Positions 44,217 to 54,625 of a DNA stretch of 64,000 nucleotides are shown piece after piece (within the stretch, counting starts at the first letter, position 1; every line of letters begins with the position of its first letter). The position numbers and the translations under genes are program-made. The notes below the pieces were generated by a model that was given only the letters and a program-made list of their open reading frames with translations, searched no databases and was not told the DNA's origin. The stretch covers positions 806,001 through 870,000 of the forward strand of contig JAACMV010000018.1 of the NCBI GenBank assembly GCA_010909725.1, in the 5' to 3' direction. This DNA comes from Picochlorum sp. 'celeri'. Taxonomy: Eukaryota; Chlorophyta; Trebouxiophyceae.

Positions 44217-45542
44217 CTATTGAATGATTTCTTTGTCATTGTTGGCATCCTTCTCAGGCTCGCCTTTTGCTCCCTTGTCGCCGTCTTCTTCGTCGTCGTC
44301 GTCCTCTTTTGGCGCTGCTTTCTCTTTCTCCAGTATTTTTCGGACCTCTTCATCAGGATTTCTAATCATATTTCTCCACTTATCTTTCAAATCAACTTGA
44401 TTACGCCGACTCAGTACATTTGCATGCTCTCTCAAGATTTCTGACCAGCGCCCAACACCATGTTTCATACAGCCCTTCTTGAGTGCCCTGACTTCCCTAT
44501 CCGTCCACCGACGATTCTACACAGAAGAGAAAAAATAGCACAATATTAGACATAGAATCAGATGCGTATCGAAAAATGCAATGTTCGTACAGGTCGACGC
44601 TTTGTTTTGGGGGACTTTCTCTCATGACTCAACATGGCTCTCTTTGCAGCTCTTGCTTGTTTTCTCTCCGAATCATCGGATTGCTGCTGCACAAGAGTAA
44701 TCAAACTTTCAACTTTGCTCTTGAAATCATCATTCTGTTGTGGAGACATGGAATTCAAAATCTCCATGAGTGCATAATGATCCTCTGCAGGCATATTTTT
44801 CTTCTCGGGGGCAGTTTCCTCTGGCAATTGTAGTGCTTTTCTTTCCAGGGCTATCTGGCTCTCTCATCGCTAAATCAGATATACGCTCATTTGGATGAAA
44901 TTTGCCTATTGGATACCCACCAGAAGCAATGTCACCGAGTACAACGCGTATTGCTGGTTTGCCTAGGAGATCCAAACATGATTCTGCAAATGCCTGCACT
45001 TGCCCAACCACAGATGTTCCAGACACAATTCTATTAATATATTCTCTACGATCCTCTTGAGTAGCTGCCATCAAGCATTCTTCAAATCGAGGTTGGTGCG
45101 CCGGTGGAATCGCAGATCCAGCACCAAACACTTGATACACAAATTGCAAGGCATCAGACGAGGACACTGTGGGATTCTTTGTCCAGAATTCAGCAACCAA
45201 TGCAGTCTTCACATTCAATACCAGGTCTGACGTAGGGCAAAGAATTCTCAGGTCCTCCGAGGATACATTCTTCGGACAAAGCCCCTGGTGCTCCCATTGC
45301 TTCACCAATGTTGTCAGAGAATCCAGCAACCCAAGCGTATCCATGTTCAATTCAACATCCCGTTTCAATCCATTCACAACCATTCGATACTTGAGCGATT
45401 CTGGATATGATCCAGGAGGGTGAAATGCATCCGGAGGCAATCTATTGACCAAATCCAGAAAGAGTGGTCGTGGAAACTGTGGTGCATCACACAGGGCCTC
45501 CAAGCACCAAAAGAGAAGTGAACTCTCCTCGTTGTCTGACAT
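44217..45542 (-). CDS. TRF-like Myb (telobox-type) DNA-binding protein, three exons
   Basis: Proposed exons 45542-44885, 44820-44591 and 44516-44217 give 395 residues; introns are 64 nt (44821-44884) and 74 nt (44517-44590). The N-terminal 220 residues are helical (LLFWCLEALCDAPQFPRPLFL, SDLVLNVKTALVAEFWTKN) and reminiscent of a TRFH-like dimerisation domain, a weak call. The C-terminal Myb/SANT domain reads RRWTDREVRALKKGCMKHG, VGRWSEIL and, at the third helix, VDLKDKWRNM, the telobox signature of telomere-repeat binding proteins. An acidic tail follows. Binding to telomeric or telobox DNA is inferred. The first intron lacks a clear pyrimidine tract; if retained, the frame continues to a different C-terminus without the Myb domain. 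Confidence 0.75.
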
Positions 45543-46331
45543 TATACCACGCCGGTCATGCAGCGTTCTACTGCTTTGTTCTTCTTCCTCTTACAAAGTT
45601 GCTGGCGTGCTCATGCACGCAAAGGAATAAAGCTGACCCGCGACTGCTTGTGAGAACCCTGCTTCTCGTCTAAACAGAATAGCACCAACCAACGAAGGCA
45701 AAATCTTCCACGGATAAAGGATTCAACTCTCTCGTACACTCAAATTTTCCAAGCAAATGATCTTTTGAAATATAGTCGAATAGATAAAGACGTGGCGAAC
45801 AGAGAGGGAAAAGAATGTTTAGGTTTGGGGGTTCAATGTCAACCCTGGACCTCCCGAACAGCCGTCTCCACAAACACTGCCAATCCTACACTGTCAGCAA
45901 TGCAGAAACAGATGTATGAAAAATTTAGATCGTAATCCTATGGGTTTCAGATCATATTCATTACCCTACATCTGTAGGGTAAATGGTCATGACCAGATGC
46001 TGTTGTTACCCTAGCCACGGACAGACTGGCAATGGTTTTGGACTCGGTCAAAGGGTGCATTTGATAGGACCATACTAGTGAAAGCGAAGAGAGATGGTAT
46101 ATATCATTCTACCTTTCAAACAGACTCTTTGATAGCAGAATCATTCGCATCATCTGCTCGACCAGAGTCAGAACAATATTGTCTTGCTGTTCTATTTAGA
46201 GAGAGAAAGGGGGGGAGAGAATAGACAGACAAGAATGAACTTCTTTTTCTACTCACAGATCATCATCATGACAACTACTATCCATCCTTTTGAGACATCC
46301 GTGTAGTGGGGTTGCGAATGAATTTGACATT
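45543..46331. promoter_or_regulatory. Divergent intergenic region with adjoining palindromes
   Basis: 789 bases. TTACCCTAC (45961-45969) and GTAGGGTAA (45974-45982) form a 9-bp inverted repeat with a 4-nt loop, followed at once by the perfect 12-bp palindrome TGGTCATGACCA (45984-45995). No coding or RNA gene was recognised. Confidence 0.45.
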
Positions 46332-47234
46332 ATGAGCGCTCATGGGCAGAAGAGTCAAGCAAACGTTCCTATTACGGCGACGGGGTGTCTTGAACGGGAT
46401 GGGAAATTAATTGGATCTCTTCATCCTCAGGCTCCATTCAGTGGGGGTATTGAGAGTGTTGTGGAAGCGTTGCTTCCGTATCATGCTCTTGCGAAGGATG
46501 TTGTGTTGGACTGTGATTATGAGTATTCGACGGCGTTGACAGGTGAGCGTGAGAAATATCAGAGGAGATCTGATAATCTTCACGAGTCAAAGGGCCATGC
46601 GTCTGTGCGTCGAATTCTGGGGAGTCGACATGATGTGTGGGAAGCTGGAGTTGCAAAGAGGATATCGAGGCTGAGGCGCCGATTGGGGAAGATGGCGTCG
46701 AGAGTGAAGGATTTAGAGAATAGAAAAGTAGAAGATAAAATGTGTGAGATGATTTTACACGTGAATGATGCCTCTGTGGCGTGTTATTCGTTGCTTGCAA
46801 AGGAACGGGAGGTTGCGGCAAGGGCAAGAGCAGCGGCCATGGCGGAGGAACAAGCACGGCGTCAGGCGTTGGAGTTGGAAAGGAAGAAGAAATTGGAGGA
46901 AGAGAAGGCTGCTTCTGTGAAGGTTGAAGAGGGAACGAAAATTTCTTTGAAACCAAAAGGGTCTATTAAATTGAAATTAGTGTCAAGCAAGCCACAGGGT
47001 GGTGTGCCTTTGCAGAGTGCCCCAGTGGCGTCGGAGGGCAAGGCGGTGTCGGGGGTGACGTCTCATTATGAATCGATGCATTCTGGGTCAGACGCGGAGG
47101 AGGCTGATACGGTGCCTCCACATACGGACAAGAGTGATGCACCGCCACAAAATAACAATGCAAGTAATGGTGGTGCAGCAGCACAGCAGAGTGGAAAGTT
47201 TAAACTGTATGCAATGCTTAATAAAAAACTGTAA
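46332..47234 (+). CDS. GLTSCR1-like domain protein, possible chromatin-remodelling subunit
   Basis: A 300-residue protein starting at the ATG at 46332 (the upstream frame begins with TTG). Residues 30-70 read FSGGIESVVEALLPYHALAK followed by an acidic helix, reminiscent of the GLTSCR1/BICRA domain, whose core is a LLPYH motif. The middle is a long charged coiled-coil (RAAAMAEEQARRQALELERKKKLEEE), and the C-terminus is Ser/Gly/Asn-rich, ending KFKLYAMLNKKL. In animals GLTSCR1 proteins are subunits of the ncBAF SWI/SNF complex; plant and fungal relatives are less studied. The assignment rests on a short motif and needs a profile search. The stop overlaps a TGTAA, and it converges with HGH1 over 21 bases. 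Confidence 0.6.
   Translation: MSAHGQKSQANVPITATGCLERDGKLIGSLHPQAPFSGGIESVVEALLPYHALAKDVVLDCDYEYSTALTGEREKYQRRSDNLHESKGHASVRRILGSRHDVWEAGVAKRISRLRRRLGKMASRVKDLENRKVEDKMCEMILHVNDASVACYSLLAKEREVAARARAAAMAEEQARRQALELERKKKLEEEKAASVKVEEGTKISLKPKGSIKLKLVSSKPQGGVPLQSAPVASEGKAVSGVTSHYESMHSGSDAEEADTVPPHTDKSDAPPQNNNASNGGAAAQQSGKFKLYAMLNKKL
47230..47234 (+). terminator. TGTAA overlapping the stop codon of the GLTSCR1-like gene
   Basis: The stop TAA is the end of a TGTAA pentamer (CTGTAA). It may or may not serve as the poly(A) signal. Confidence 0.25.
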
Positions 47235-47255
47235 CAGTGTGCGTCACTATGCACA

Positions 47256-48353
47256 TTATTGGATTTCTTCAACAACACATCTATCCACCAAATCCTGAGC
47301 AATATCTTTTTCTTCCTCTGTTGCATGGGTCTCCTCTTTCTGTTCGTCAGTAGGTTGTTGGACACCATCTTGGAGGAAGAATTCTGCAGCTCCTTCCATG
47401 GCTTCGCACACGACTGGATTTTCTTCGTCTTCGTAGCCTTTTTTCAGGAGATCAACAGCATTCATTTTCCATAATTTGGTCCGTACAATATCAGACTTTG
47501 CCAGGCAATAGACACCTTCCGCCAACAACTCCCTCACATCATCCTCTGCTTTTTTCTTTGTATATCCAGTGCCACATAATGCGGCGAGGATGACATTCAA
47601 GGCTTCTTCTTCTTCTACAATATTCTCCTCTGTCCCATCTTCTTCACAGCAGAAGAAGCAGTTCTTTATCGCTCCAGCGCATCCCGTACGTCTCAGAGCA
47701 TTACTAGAATCTAATTGAGAAGCGAGTGCCTGCAACGCACCCCTCCCAGGCTCCAATACGACTTGCCTACCCTGCTTGAACACAGTCACATTGGGCAGTA
47801 TTGAGGCAACATGCTCATACACATCACCTTGCTCTGATTTCCCAGCCGTCTCTTTCATGAAATGACCGAGTAAGAATGCTAAATGCAGTCCTTCTTTAGG
47901 ACCTTCTCCAATCTGCAACAACTGCGCCGCTCCTCTCTCCACAGATGTCATATTTGCCAAGAGCATAATAAGCAATTGCTCATTCCCTGGACAGGTCTTC
48001 TCCCGTACATAATCCATGCATCTATTTGGCATTTTCATATCCAATAAGGTGTCCAGCACTCGTGGCTCTTGAGACATGTTCACCACGGATGTCAGCGCTG
48101 CTTTTGACAAGGTCTTTTCCTTGGGAACAAACCGAAGCAAAGAAGGAATCAATTCATCCCGTTTATTCGCTAATCTTTGAACTATTTGTTGCTCTACAGT
48201 CAATCCCTGAATAAGCTTCAAAGCATGAAGCTGAATTTTAACCGTATCATGCTTTAAAAATAAAATTAAATCGTCAATGTCCTTGTCCTCAATTGGTGCA
48301 GGACATGCAGCCTCCTCAGTCATGTTTCCACCACTGCCACTATTCTCTCCCAT
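47256..48353 (-). CDS. HGH1: HGH1 homologue (FAM203-type armadillo-like co-chaperone)
   Basis: A 365-residue intronless protein made of armadillo-like helices. Conserved segments: IDDLILFLKHDTVKIQLHALKLIQGLT, VPKEKTLSKAALTSVVNMSQEP, NEQLLIMLLANMTSVERGAAQLLQ, and the family centre LRRTGCAGAIKNCFFCCEEDG (about residues 220-240). The C-terminal part ends in an acidic, hydrophilic tail. In yeast and human, HGH1 hands newly made elongation factor eEF2 to the chaperonin TRiC with prefoldin. Function here is inferred from this clear family match. The ATG at 48353 is the first in frame. It converges with the GLTSCR1-like gene. Confidence 0.85.
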   Translation of the reverse strand: MGENSGSGGNMTEEAACPAPIEDKDIDDLILFLKHDTVKIQLHALKLIQGLTVEQQIVQRLANKRDELIPSLLRFVPKEKTLSKAALTSVVNMSQEPRVLDTLLDMKMPNRCMDYVREKTCPGNEQLLIMLLANMTSVERGAAQLLQIGEGPKEGLHLAFLLGHFMKETAGKSEQGDVYEHVASILPNVTVFKQGRQVVLEPGRGALQALASQLDSSNALRRTGCAGAIKNCFFCCEEDGTEENIVEEEEALNVILAALCGTGYTKKKAEDDVRELLAEGVYCLAKSDIVRTKLWKMNAVDLLKKGYEDEENPVVCEAMEGAAEFFLQDGVQQPTDEQKEETHATEEEKDIAQDLVDRCVVEEIQ

Positions 48354-48676
48354 CCTGCTATGTGTGTCTATAAATATGGATATATTTCTGTTTCAATGTG
48401 GTATGAAACGCATGGAATGTCATCATGATGACCAAAAAGTGCATGCATGTATGGTACTGTGAGATGGTACTGTGACAACCCCCATCCCTGACCATCATGG
48501 CCTATCGGTTTACGATTTGATGGGAAGCGATCACAAGTCTACCATGTGTGGCCAGAGGACACAAGACCTCTCCATCCAACTACAAGATGGGGCACGATAG
48601 CCCCCTCTACTAGGTTAGAATTCTTATAGTACTATCACAGGAGCATAATCAGTCTAGCACGAGGTAAACGGCGACA
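48354..48676. promoter_or_regulatory. Divergent intergenic region upstream of RPL1 and HGH1
   Basis: 323 bases. It contains CGATTTGATGGGA (48513-48525), the same 13-mer seen upstream of the DASS gene at 51419-51431. No other gene was seen. Confidence 0.4.
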
Positions 48677-49624
48677 ATGAATACTCACGTCGTGACGGCA
48701 CCCACGGTAGCCTTGGCCCCTCAGCGCCTCGCTACCGGCAAGTATGGACAGCAGATGTCCCTTCCATGCTCTCATTTAGTAAAATGTGGCAAATCTATCC
48801 ACCGCGAGAGCAAAATGCTGGCAATGCGTGTGAGTGCTGCGGCTGTGGACCTGGAGGCGCTCGAGGCGGAGACTGTCGGTGCTGCCGAGCCAGTTGGAAT
48901 GGTGCCAAAACGCAGGAATGTTTCGAGAAGATATAAAACTGAATTTGCAAAGGTTCCAGGAAAGACTACCGCATTGGCACCAAAAGAAGCAATCGAGCTC
49001 GTCTTGTCGACTGCCTCTGCCAAGTTCACAGAGACGGTGGAATTGCATGCAAAGCTCAATATTGATCCAAAGTATGCCGATCAGCAACTTCGTGCTACCG
49101 TATCTTTGCCAAATGGAACAGGAAAGGAGTCCCGTGTGGCTGTTGTGTGCCAGGGAGATAATGAGAAGATTGCCAAGGAGGCGGGGGCTGATTATGCTGG
49201 AGGAGAGGAGTTGATTCAGCAGATTGAGGAAGGACTTATGGACTTTGATAAATTGGTGGCTACCCCAGATATGATGCCTAAGATTGCCAAGCTCGGTCGC
49301 CAATTGGGACCACGTGGGTTGATGCCAAATCCAAAGGCCGGAACTGTGACTACTGATGTGGCTGCCGCTGTCAAGGATTTCAAGGGAGGTAAAGTAGAAT
49401 ACAGGGCTGATAAAGCAGGAAATGTGCATGTTGGATTCGGAAAGGCATCATTCTCAGCTGATGCTTTGGTTCAGAATCTGAAGGCAATCCAGGAGAGTAT
49501 GGATGCAAACAGGCCAGCTGGTGCCAAGGGGGTGTACTGGAAAACATTGACAGTGTGCTCCACCATGGGACCAGGAATCCGCGTTAATTATGGAGCTTTA
49601 AGGGATATGGCAACTCAGGAGTAG
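48677..49624 (+). CDS. RPL1: Plastid ribosomal protein L1 (uL1c)
   Basis: A 315-residue intronless protein. The first 80 residues are a plastid transit peptide (Thr/Ala/Ser-rich, [19 protein letters not shown], basic [18 protein letters not shown]). The L1 domain begins near [20 protein letters not shown] and carries [33 protein letters not shown] and the strongly conserved [18 protein letters not shown] (about residues 208-225). L1 forms the L1 stalk that handles exit-site tRNA and can repress its own mRNA. Nuclear location of this gene supports the green lineage, since red-type plastids usually keep rpl1. The ATG at 48677 is confirmed by the transit peptide that follows. Confidence 0.93.
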   Translation: MNTHVVTAPTVALAPQRLATGKYGQQMSLPCSHLVKCGKSIHRESKMLAMRVSAAAVDLEALEAETVGAAEPVGMVPKRRNVSRRYKTEFAKVPGKTTALAPKEAIELVLSTASAKFTETVELHAKLNIDPKYADQQLRATVSLPNGTGKESRVAVVCQGDNEKIAKEAGADYAGGEELIQQIEEGLMDFDKLVATPDMMPKIAKLGRQLGPRGLMPNPKAGTVTTDVAAAVKDFKGGKVEYRADKAGNVHVGFGKASFSADALVQNLKAIQESMDANRPAGAKGVYWKTLTVCSTMGPGIRVNYGALRDMATQE

Positions 49625-49683
49625 AAAATTTTATGCTCGTAGAATAGGATCATCATCATCATAGGTATCAATGTCACACGAAA

Positions 49684-49688
49684 TGTAA
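49684..49688 (+). terminator. TGTAA polyadenylation signal of RPL1
   Basis: TGTAA lies 60 nt after the stop codon, before the convergent TMEM184-family gene. Confidence 0.5.
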
Positions 49689-49724
49689 TGTGTTCTCACC
49701 ACAAGACAAAAATTGGCAGCAAAT

Positions 49725-50956
49725 CTATTCTACAGGGCCAAGTTGAATACCTTGCCATCTCTTCTCGGCTGCACTCTGCGCCCTACTCGCCCGCTGATTG
49801 CTTGGAGAATCAGTATCGTCACTCTCCTTTCTCAAATACTTCCCCATGGCAGTTGGCTCCCGAGGAGCGTCATCCCAATTGCTCATTTCAACATCATACA
49901 ACAACCCATCATCATTATCAGGGGTACCCAAACCTTGTTTCATCTTCGCTGTTCCATCCGAATACAGCACATAATTTTGGTATGTGGGAGCGAATTGATG
50001 CATCGTGTCTGTCACAACATCCCCAAGAGACATGGCATGGCCAACAGCATCTCGTCCCAATCCAACAGAGTCTGATGCAAACTCCTTCCATGGGAACGCG
50101 AACAGCATGAATATCGCTGCTGGAAGCATTTCTATGCATGTCATAAAGTTCTGCACGGCGTTCCCATCTTCAGCAGAATCTATCAATCCCGCACCCACCA
50201 TGATGGAAATAAGAAGCCCCTGCCAGTACGTCAGAAAAATAACAGACTTGACCAAAATGAACTTCAGCAACGGTCTAAACGGTTCTAATAACTCATGTGT
50301 TCCCACATAGAATAACAAAAGCGCATACAATGCTACTGTATACGTTATATTGTAGACAATGGTGATCCACAGGTAACTTCCTGATGGCGACCAATTCCCT
50401 TCATCATAATTACCCGTGGCATATAACACCAGGGTCAGCACAGCTAAAATTGGTTTCAAAAAGACAAATTGCAAAGCTCCTCGCTTCACATTTCTAATAA
50501 ACTGCCCATTCACTTGCATAGGAGGCAGACAGCATGTACAGGCTGCCCAGGATGGCATCAGCACAACCCCTTGCATTTTAATCTCAACAGCCCCAGGACC
50601 TCCCACATACTCCAAACACAAAGACATGAAATTATAAATAATCCATGCTTCGTAGCAATCACGAGCCGTCGCAATATATATCGCTGCATCCTGTGCAACC
50701 AGGGATGCAAATGAACAAATGGCATACACAGGCACCAAGAAGATGATTCTAATAATGTACCGCTGAAACATAGGCTCTGTGTAGTTCCTTAAATGTTGCA
50801 CAATCTGCATCGATAGAAAAGTTGGTGCGTGAAATAAAAGACGACCACAGTAGTGCATGGTAGATTTCGTACCTGGAAAATGCCAATCAGGGCTGCAATC
50901 AAAGCACACACCCCAGCAAGCACTGCTGCACCAGTGGAGGTGAAGAAAAAACCCAT
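49725..50956 (-). CDS. TMEM184/DUF300 (organic solute transporter alpha-like) membrane protein, two exons
   Basis: Exons 50956-50873 and 50804-49725 join over a 68-nt intron (50805-50872, GTACGA...ATGCAG), giving 387 residues. The join gives MGFFFTSTGAAVLAGVCALI...GIFQIVQHLRNYTEPMFQRY, restoring the family's start; the unspliced ORF has a meaningless N-terminus. Seven hydrophobic spans follow. Family markers include NYTEPMFQRYIIRIIFLVPVYAI, DCYEAWIIYNFMSL, the cysteine-rich MPSWAACTCCLPP and LLKFILVKSVIFLTYWQG. The soluble C-terminal 100 residues are charged. Relatives are the OST-alpha steroid transporter subunit and the LAZARUS1 protein of plants; the substrate is unknown. Confidence 0.87.
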
Positions 50957-51523
50957 CTTCGCTGAACAATGAGTCTCTCTCTACTCTATAAAAACAATAC
51001 GCATGAATAAATCCACCTCTGATGGCTCGCCAAAGACAACCTGAGGACACACAAGGACAGTCGTTTCTCCGCGGTGTTGTCAACAGGTTGAAGCCCAGCT
51101 CACAAGATCCCTTTCTTTCCTATACCACTTGAATACAATGTGTCGAAAAGAATGCATGAGAAACCAAGAATAGTCACCACGACGTGGTCCGTGTGAGTTT
51201 GCAGTTGTACCTGACAATTCTCACCCGCGTTTTGGCTCTACCTGACTCAATACAGAGGCAAACTGGGTGTCAGGTTCTTTATACAATTATTGGAATATTT
51301 CCTGTATCTCAGTGGGTGCGCTGAGCTCATCTATTGCCATGGAAACTCGATCAAGTCTTTTTAAGGAAACGGTTCAAACCCATGTTGAATCAAAAACACT
51401 CATATCCCATCAACGTATCGATTTGATGGGACGTATCGGCCAGATGTGGTTTCAATATCTTTGAAAGATCTTTCACCCCATTGATTCCATGTGATTGTTC
51501 AAAAATATAGATAATTTTTCATC
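50957..51523. promoter_or_regulatory. Divergent intergenic region with inverted repeats
   Basis: 567 bases. Inverted repeat TCCCATCAA (51405-51413) / TTGATGGGA (51423-51431) with a 9-nt loop about 95 nt before the DASS start; also ACCACG-A-CGTGGT (51176-51188), an interrupted palindrome. No RNA gene was seen. Confidence 0.45.
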
Positions 51524-53327
51524 ATGATGCAACAGAGTACTATTATGAGGTCAAGCATGCCATGCGGCACCCGTGCTGCTGTGAAAATGATGGCAAAACA
51601 ACCATCTTTCGGAGTGGTGAGATGTGCAGGAATCCAGGGATCTGCTCAGAAAATGGCCCTTACTGGACGTGTTGCGAAGATCAATGAGAATGGTGATCGC
51701 AGAACGGGGGTTTGCAATGTTGCCCGACCAACTGGTGCTGGCGGGGATATCGTGGTCGCTGCTGCTGCGCCTTCTGATGGTATGTGCGGGTTTTTCCGAT
51801 TACTATATTAATATATCATATCCTGATATAGGGTGTATGAGGGATTGGGATCACGGTGAGGAGGGTTTCTGAGCAGTAGGGTACATTTCTTGTGTGTATG
51901 CAGGAGGTATCAAGTGGGGAGCTGATTTGAAGAAATTGGCCACGTGTGTTGGAATTGCTGCTGTGATGTGGAATATTCCACCACCTGAGGGAGTGGCGTT
52001 GCAGGCGTGGCATTTGCTGTCCATCTTTTTGGGAACGATTGCTGGAATCATCACCCAGCCTCTTCCTCTTGGAGCCGTGGCTATGCTTGGTTTGGGAGCG
52101 ACGATGATGACCAAGACTCTCACATTTTCTGCTGCATTTTCTGCGTTTGCCAGTGAGATTCCATGGCTTATTGCCATTGCTTTCTGGCTCTCAGGAGGTT
52201 TCATTCGCTCTGGATTGGGAGCCCGCATTGCATATAGCATTGTGTCTCTGTTCGGAAAGACAACAATCGGACTGACATACTCGCTCGTGTTTGCTGAGGC
52301 ATTGTTAGCACCAGCAATTCCTTCTGTGGCAGCTCGTGCTGGAGGTTTGTTCCTTCCATTGGCCAAGGCATTGTGCTTGGCATGCGGATCTGACCCAGAG
52401 AAGGGTACAGAGAAGAAGATGGGAGCATATTTGATGATGACATGCTTCTTGTGCACCACAGTATCATCAGGAATGTTCATTACAGCTATGGCTGCAAATC
52501 CTCTTGCCGTCAACCTGGCAACCGAAGCATTGGGATCAACCATTTCATGGGGAACATGGGCCATGTCTGGTATTGTGCCAGGGCTGACATGCTTGCTCCT
52601 CACACCTGCCTTGTTGTACATCTTGTATCCACCAGAGGTGAAGGATACTCCAGATGCTCCAGAAAAGGCCAAGGAAGAGCTTGCAAAGCTCGGACCAATG
52701 AGCACGGATGAAAAGATTACCGCCGGTGCATTGGGTATTACAGTCCTCCTGTGGGTGTTTGGATCCTCAGTGGGTGTGAATGCTGTTGCCGCTGCATTGA
52801 CTGGTCTCTCCATTCTTTTGATCACTGGTGTCGTGTCATGGAAGCAGTGCTTGTCTGACAACCAGGCTTGGGACACCTTGACCTGGTTTGCTGCCCTGAT
52901 TGCCATGGCAGCATACCTGAACAAGTATGGTTTCATCGCATGGTTCTCAGAGAAGGTTGTTGGTGTTGTTGGAGGCCTTGGATTGAGCTGGCAGGCAGCA
53001 TTCGGTCTCATCACAACCTTGTACTTTTATTCTCACTACTTCTTTGCCTCTGGAGCTGCCCACATTGGCGCCATGTACACTGCCTTCTTGTCAGTGGCCA
53101 TTGCCTGTGGTACACCAGGCCTGTTGGCAGCTCTTGCATTGGGACAGTTGTCCAACGTGATGGGTTGCTTGACAACGTACGGTATTGGATCTGCCCCACC
53201 ATTCTATGGCACAGGATATGTACCACAGGCCAAGTGGTACCAGTGGGGATTCCTCTTCTCCGTGGTGTACCTGTCCATCTGGCTTGGCGTCGGAGGTGCC
53301 TGGTGGAAGGTACTCGGCCTCTGGTAA
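51524..53327 (+). CDS. Plastid dicarboxylate (2-oxoglutarate/malate type) transporter, two exons
   Basis: Exons 51524-51779 and 51904-53327 join over a 124-nt intron (51780-51903, GTATGT...ATGCAG), giving 559 residues. Exon 1 is a plastid transit peptide (MMQQSTIMRSSMPCGTRAAVKMMAK onward, Ser/Ala/Lys-rich). Exon 2 begins GGIKWGADLKKLATCVGIAAV, then the DASS-family core with about 12 spans: WHLLSIFLGTIAGIITQPLPLG, ALTGLSILLITGVVSWKQCL, DTLTWFAALIAMAAYLNKYG, YFYSHYFFASGAAHIGAMYTAFL, NVMGCLTTYGIGSAPPFYGTGY and the C-terminal WWKVLGLW. In plants DiT1/DiT2 exchange 2-oxoglutarate, malate and glutamate across the envelope for ammonia assimilation. The subtype here is inferred. Confidence 0.9.
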
Positions 53328-53442
53328 AGAGCCGTCATCGGCCTTGATGAATGGAAATGAGATTCCAACTCATTGCGAATTGTCCTTTTTCAAAGAGAAG
53401 AGAAGGAAAGAGGTCATGAGAGATTTTCTTTCTTCTCTGTTT

Positions 53443-53447
53443 TTACA
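53443..53447 (-). terminator. TGTAA (minus strand) polyadenylation signal of the MDH gene
   Basis: TTACA on the plus strand reads TGTAA on the minus strand, 26 nt past the MDH stop. Confidence 0.45.
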
Positions 53448-53455
53448 CAAGATAA

Positions 53456-53460
53456 TGTAA
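53456..53460 (+). terminator. TGTAA polyadenylation signal of the DASS gene
   Basis: TGTAA lies 129 nt after the stop, overlapping the 3' end of the convergent MDH gene. Confidence 0.4.
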
Positions 53461-53472
53461 TCAACACATAAC

Positions 53473-54625
53473 TCAATGATTATGAGCAAACTCAACACCC
53501 TTGTCAATAGAAGACTTGAGCTCTGGCATCATGGCCTTCAATCCAGCCTGCTCGTACTCATTGAGCTCCCCAAGTCCATACACTTCCTCCACACCGTGAC
53601 GTCCCAACTTGACTTTGCTGCTGAAGAATGGCAAATCAGTGACAGATGAAGCAACATATGAGCATTCAATAACATCCTCATCTCCATTCAAACCTCTAAG
53701 GCACGCATCAGCGAACAAGGCTCCAGCATAGGCCATGGACAAGGTTGCAGATCCCTTACCAGCCTTTGCCTGCACAACTTCAGTTCCTCCATCCTGAGTT
53801 CTTTTGGTGAGAGCATCAATCACATCAGCACTCAAAGGATTTGTTGGGTTTGGCACAGCCTGAGAGAACAATGGAAGAATAGTCACTCCGGCATGCCCTC
53901 CAATCACAGGAATATCCACCCTTTCAACATCCACGCCAGCCTTTTCTGCATAAAAGGTCTTGGCACGGACAACATCAAGCGTTGTCACTCCCAAAACACA
54001 CTTTTCGTCATACACACCCATCTTCTTGAGAGTCTCAGCGGCAATTGGAACTGTGGAATTCACAGGGTTGGAGATGATGTTCAACAATGCTTTTGGGCAA
54101 TGCTTTCCACACGCCTCAACCAACGATTTGACAATACCAGCATTGATCTTGAACAAATCATCACGAGTCATTCCAGGTTTTCTTGGAACTCCTGCTGGAA
54201 TAATCACCACATCAGCGCCCTCCAAAGCAGCGCCAAGCTCATCCTCCCCGGCATATCCCTTCACAGACGCCTTGGAGTTGATGTGGGACACATCAGCAGC
54301 TACTCCAGGGGTCCCAGCAATATCATACAGAGACAGTTCAGATACATATGGAGACAGCTTCATCAAAAGAGACAGTGGCTGTCCAATTCCTCCTGCAGAA
54401 AATCAACCAGAGATGAGAATGAGAATCCAGGGCAACAGATCGATCGCGGGCCGTCTCAAATCTCGCAGAGGTCTCCCATCATGCTCAAACCTAATGGCTT
54501 TTATATCATAAAATCGTACCTGCAGCTCCCAAAACAGCCACCTTGCGCTCTGGAAGAGAACCAGACGCAAAACTTCGCGTGCCCAACTTCAAGGCTTCCT
54601 TTCCGGCGCGAACTAATGCATTCAT
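53473..54625 (-). CDS. MDH: NAD malate dehydrogenase, organellar (mitochondrial type), two exons
   Basis: Exons 54625-54520 and 54392-53473 join over a 127-nt intron (54393-54519, GTACGA...CTGCAG), giving 341 residues. The intron interrupts the NAD-binding loop: KVAVLGAAG | [11 protein letters not shown]. Residues 1-23 ([21 protein letters not shown]) look like a mitochondrial presequence. Conserved features: substrate Arg region [27 protein letters not shown], catalytic His in [14 protein letters not shown], and the C-terminal [20 protein letters not shown]. It interconverts malate and oxaloacetate in the TCA cycle. Plastid or peroxisomal forms are similar; no PTS2 nonapeptide is evident, so mitochondrial is preferred. 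Confidence 0.92.

Noticed and set aside
45670..45873. Minus-strand ORF of 67 codons upstream of the Myb gene
   Set aside because: It begins at a TTG rather than ATG and shows no recognisable features.
49725..51083. Unspliced 452-codon reading of the TMEM184-family gene
   Set aside because: The first 100 residues are meaningless; splicing 50805-50872 to an ATG at 50956 gives the proper hydrophobic start.
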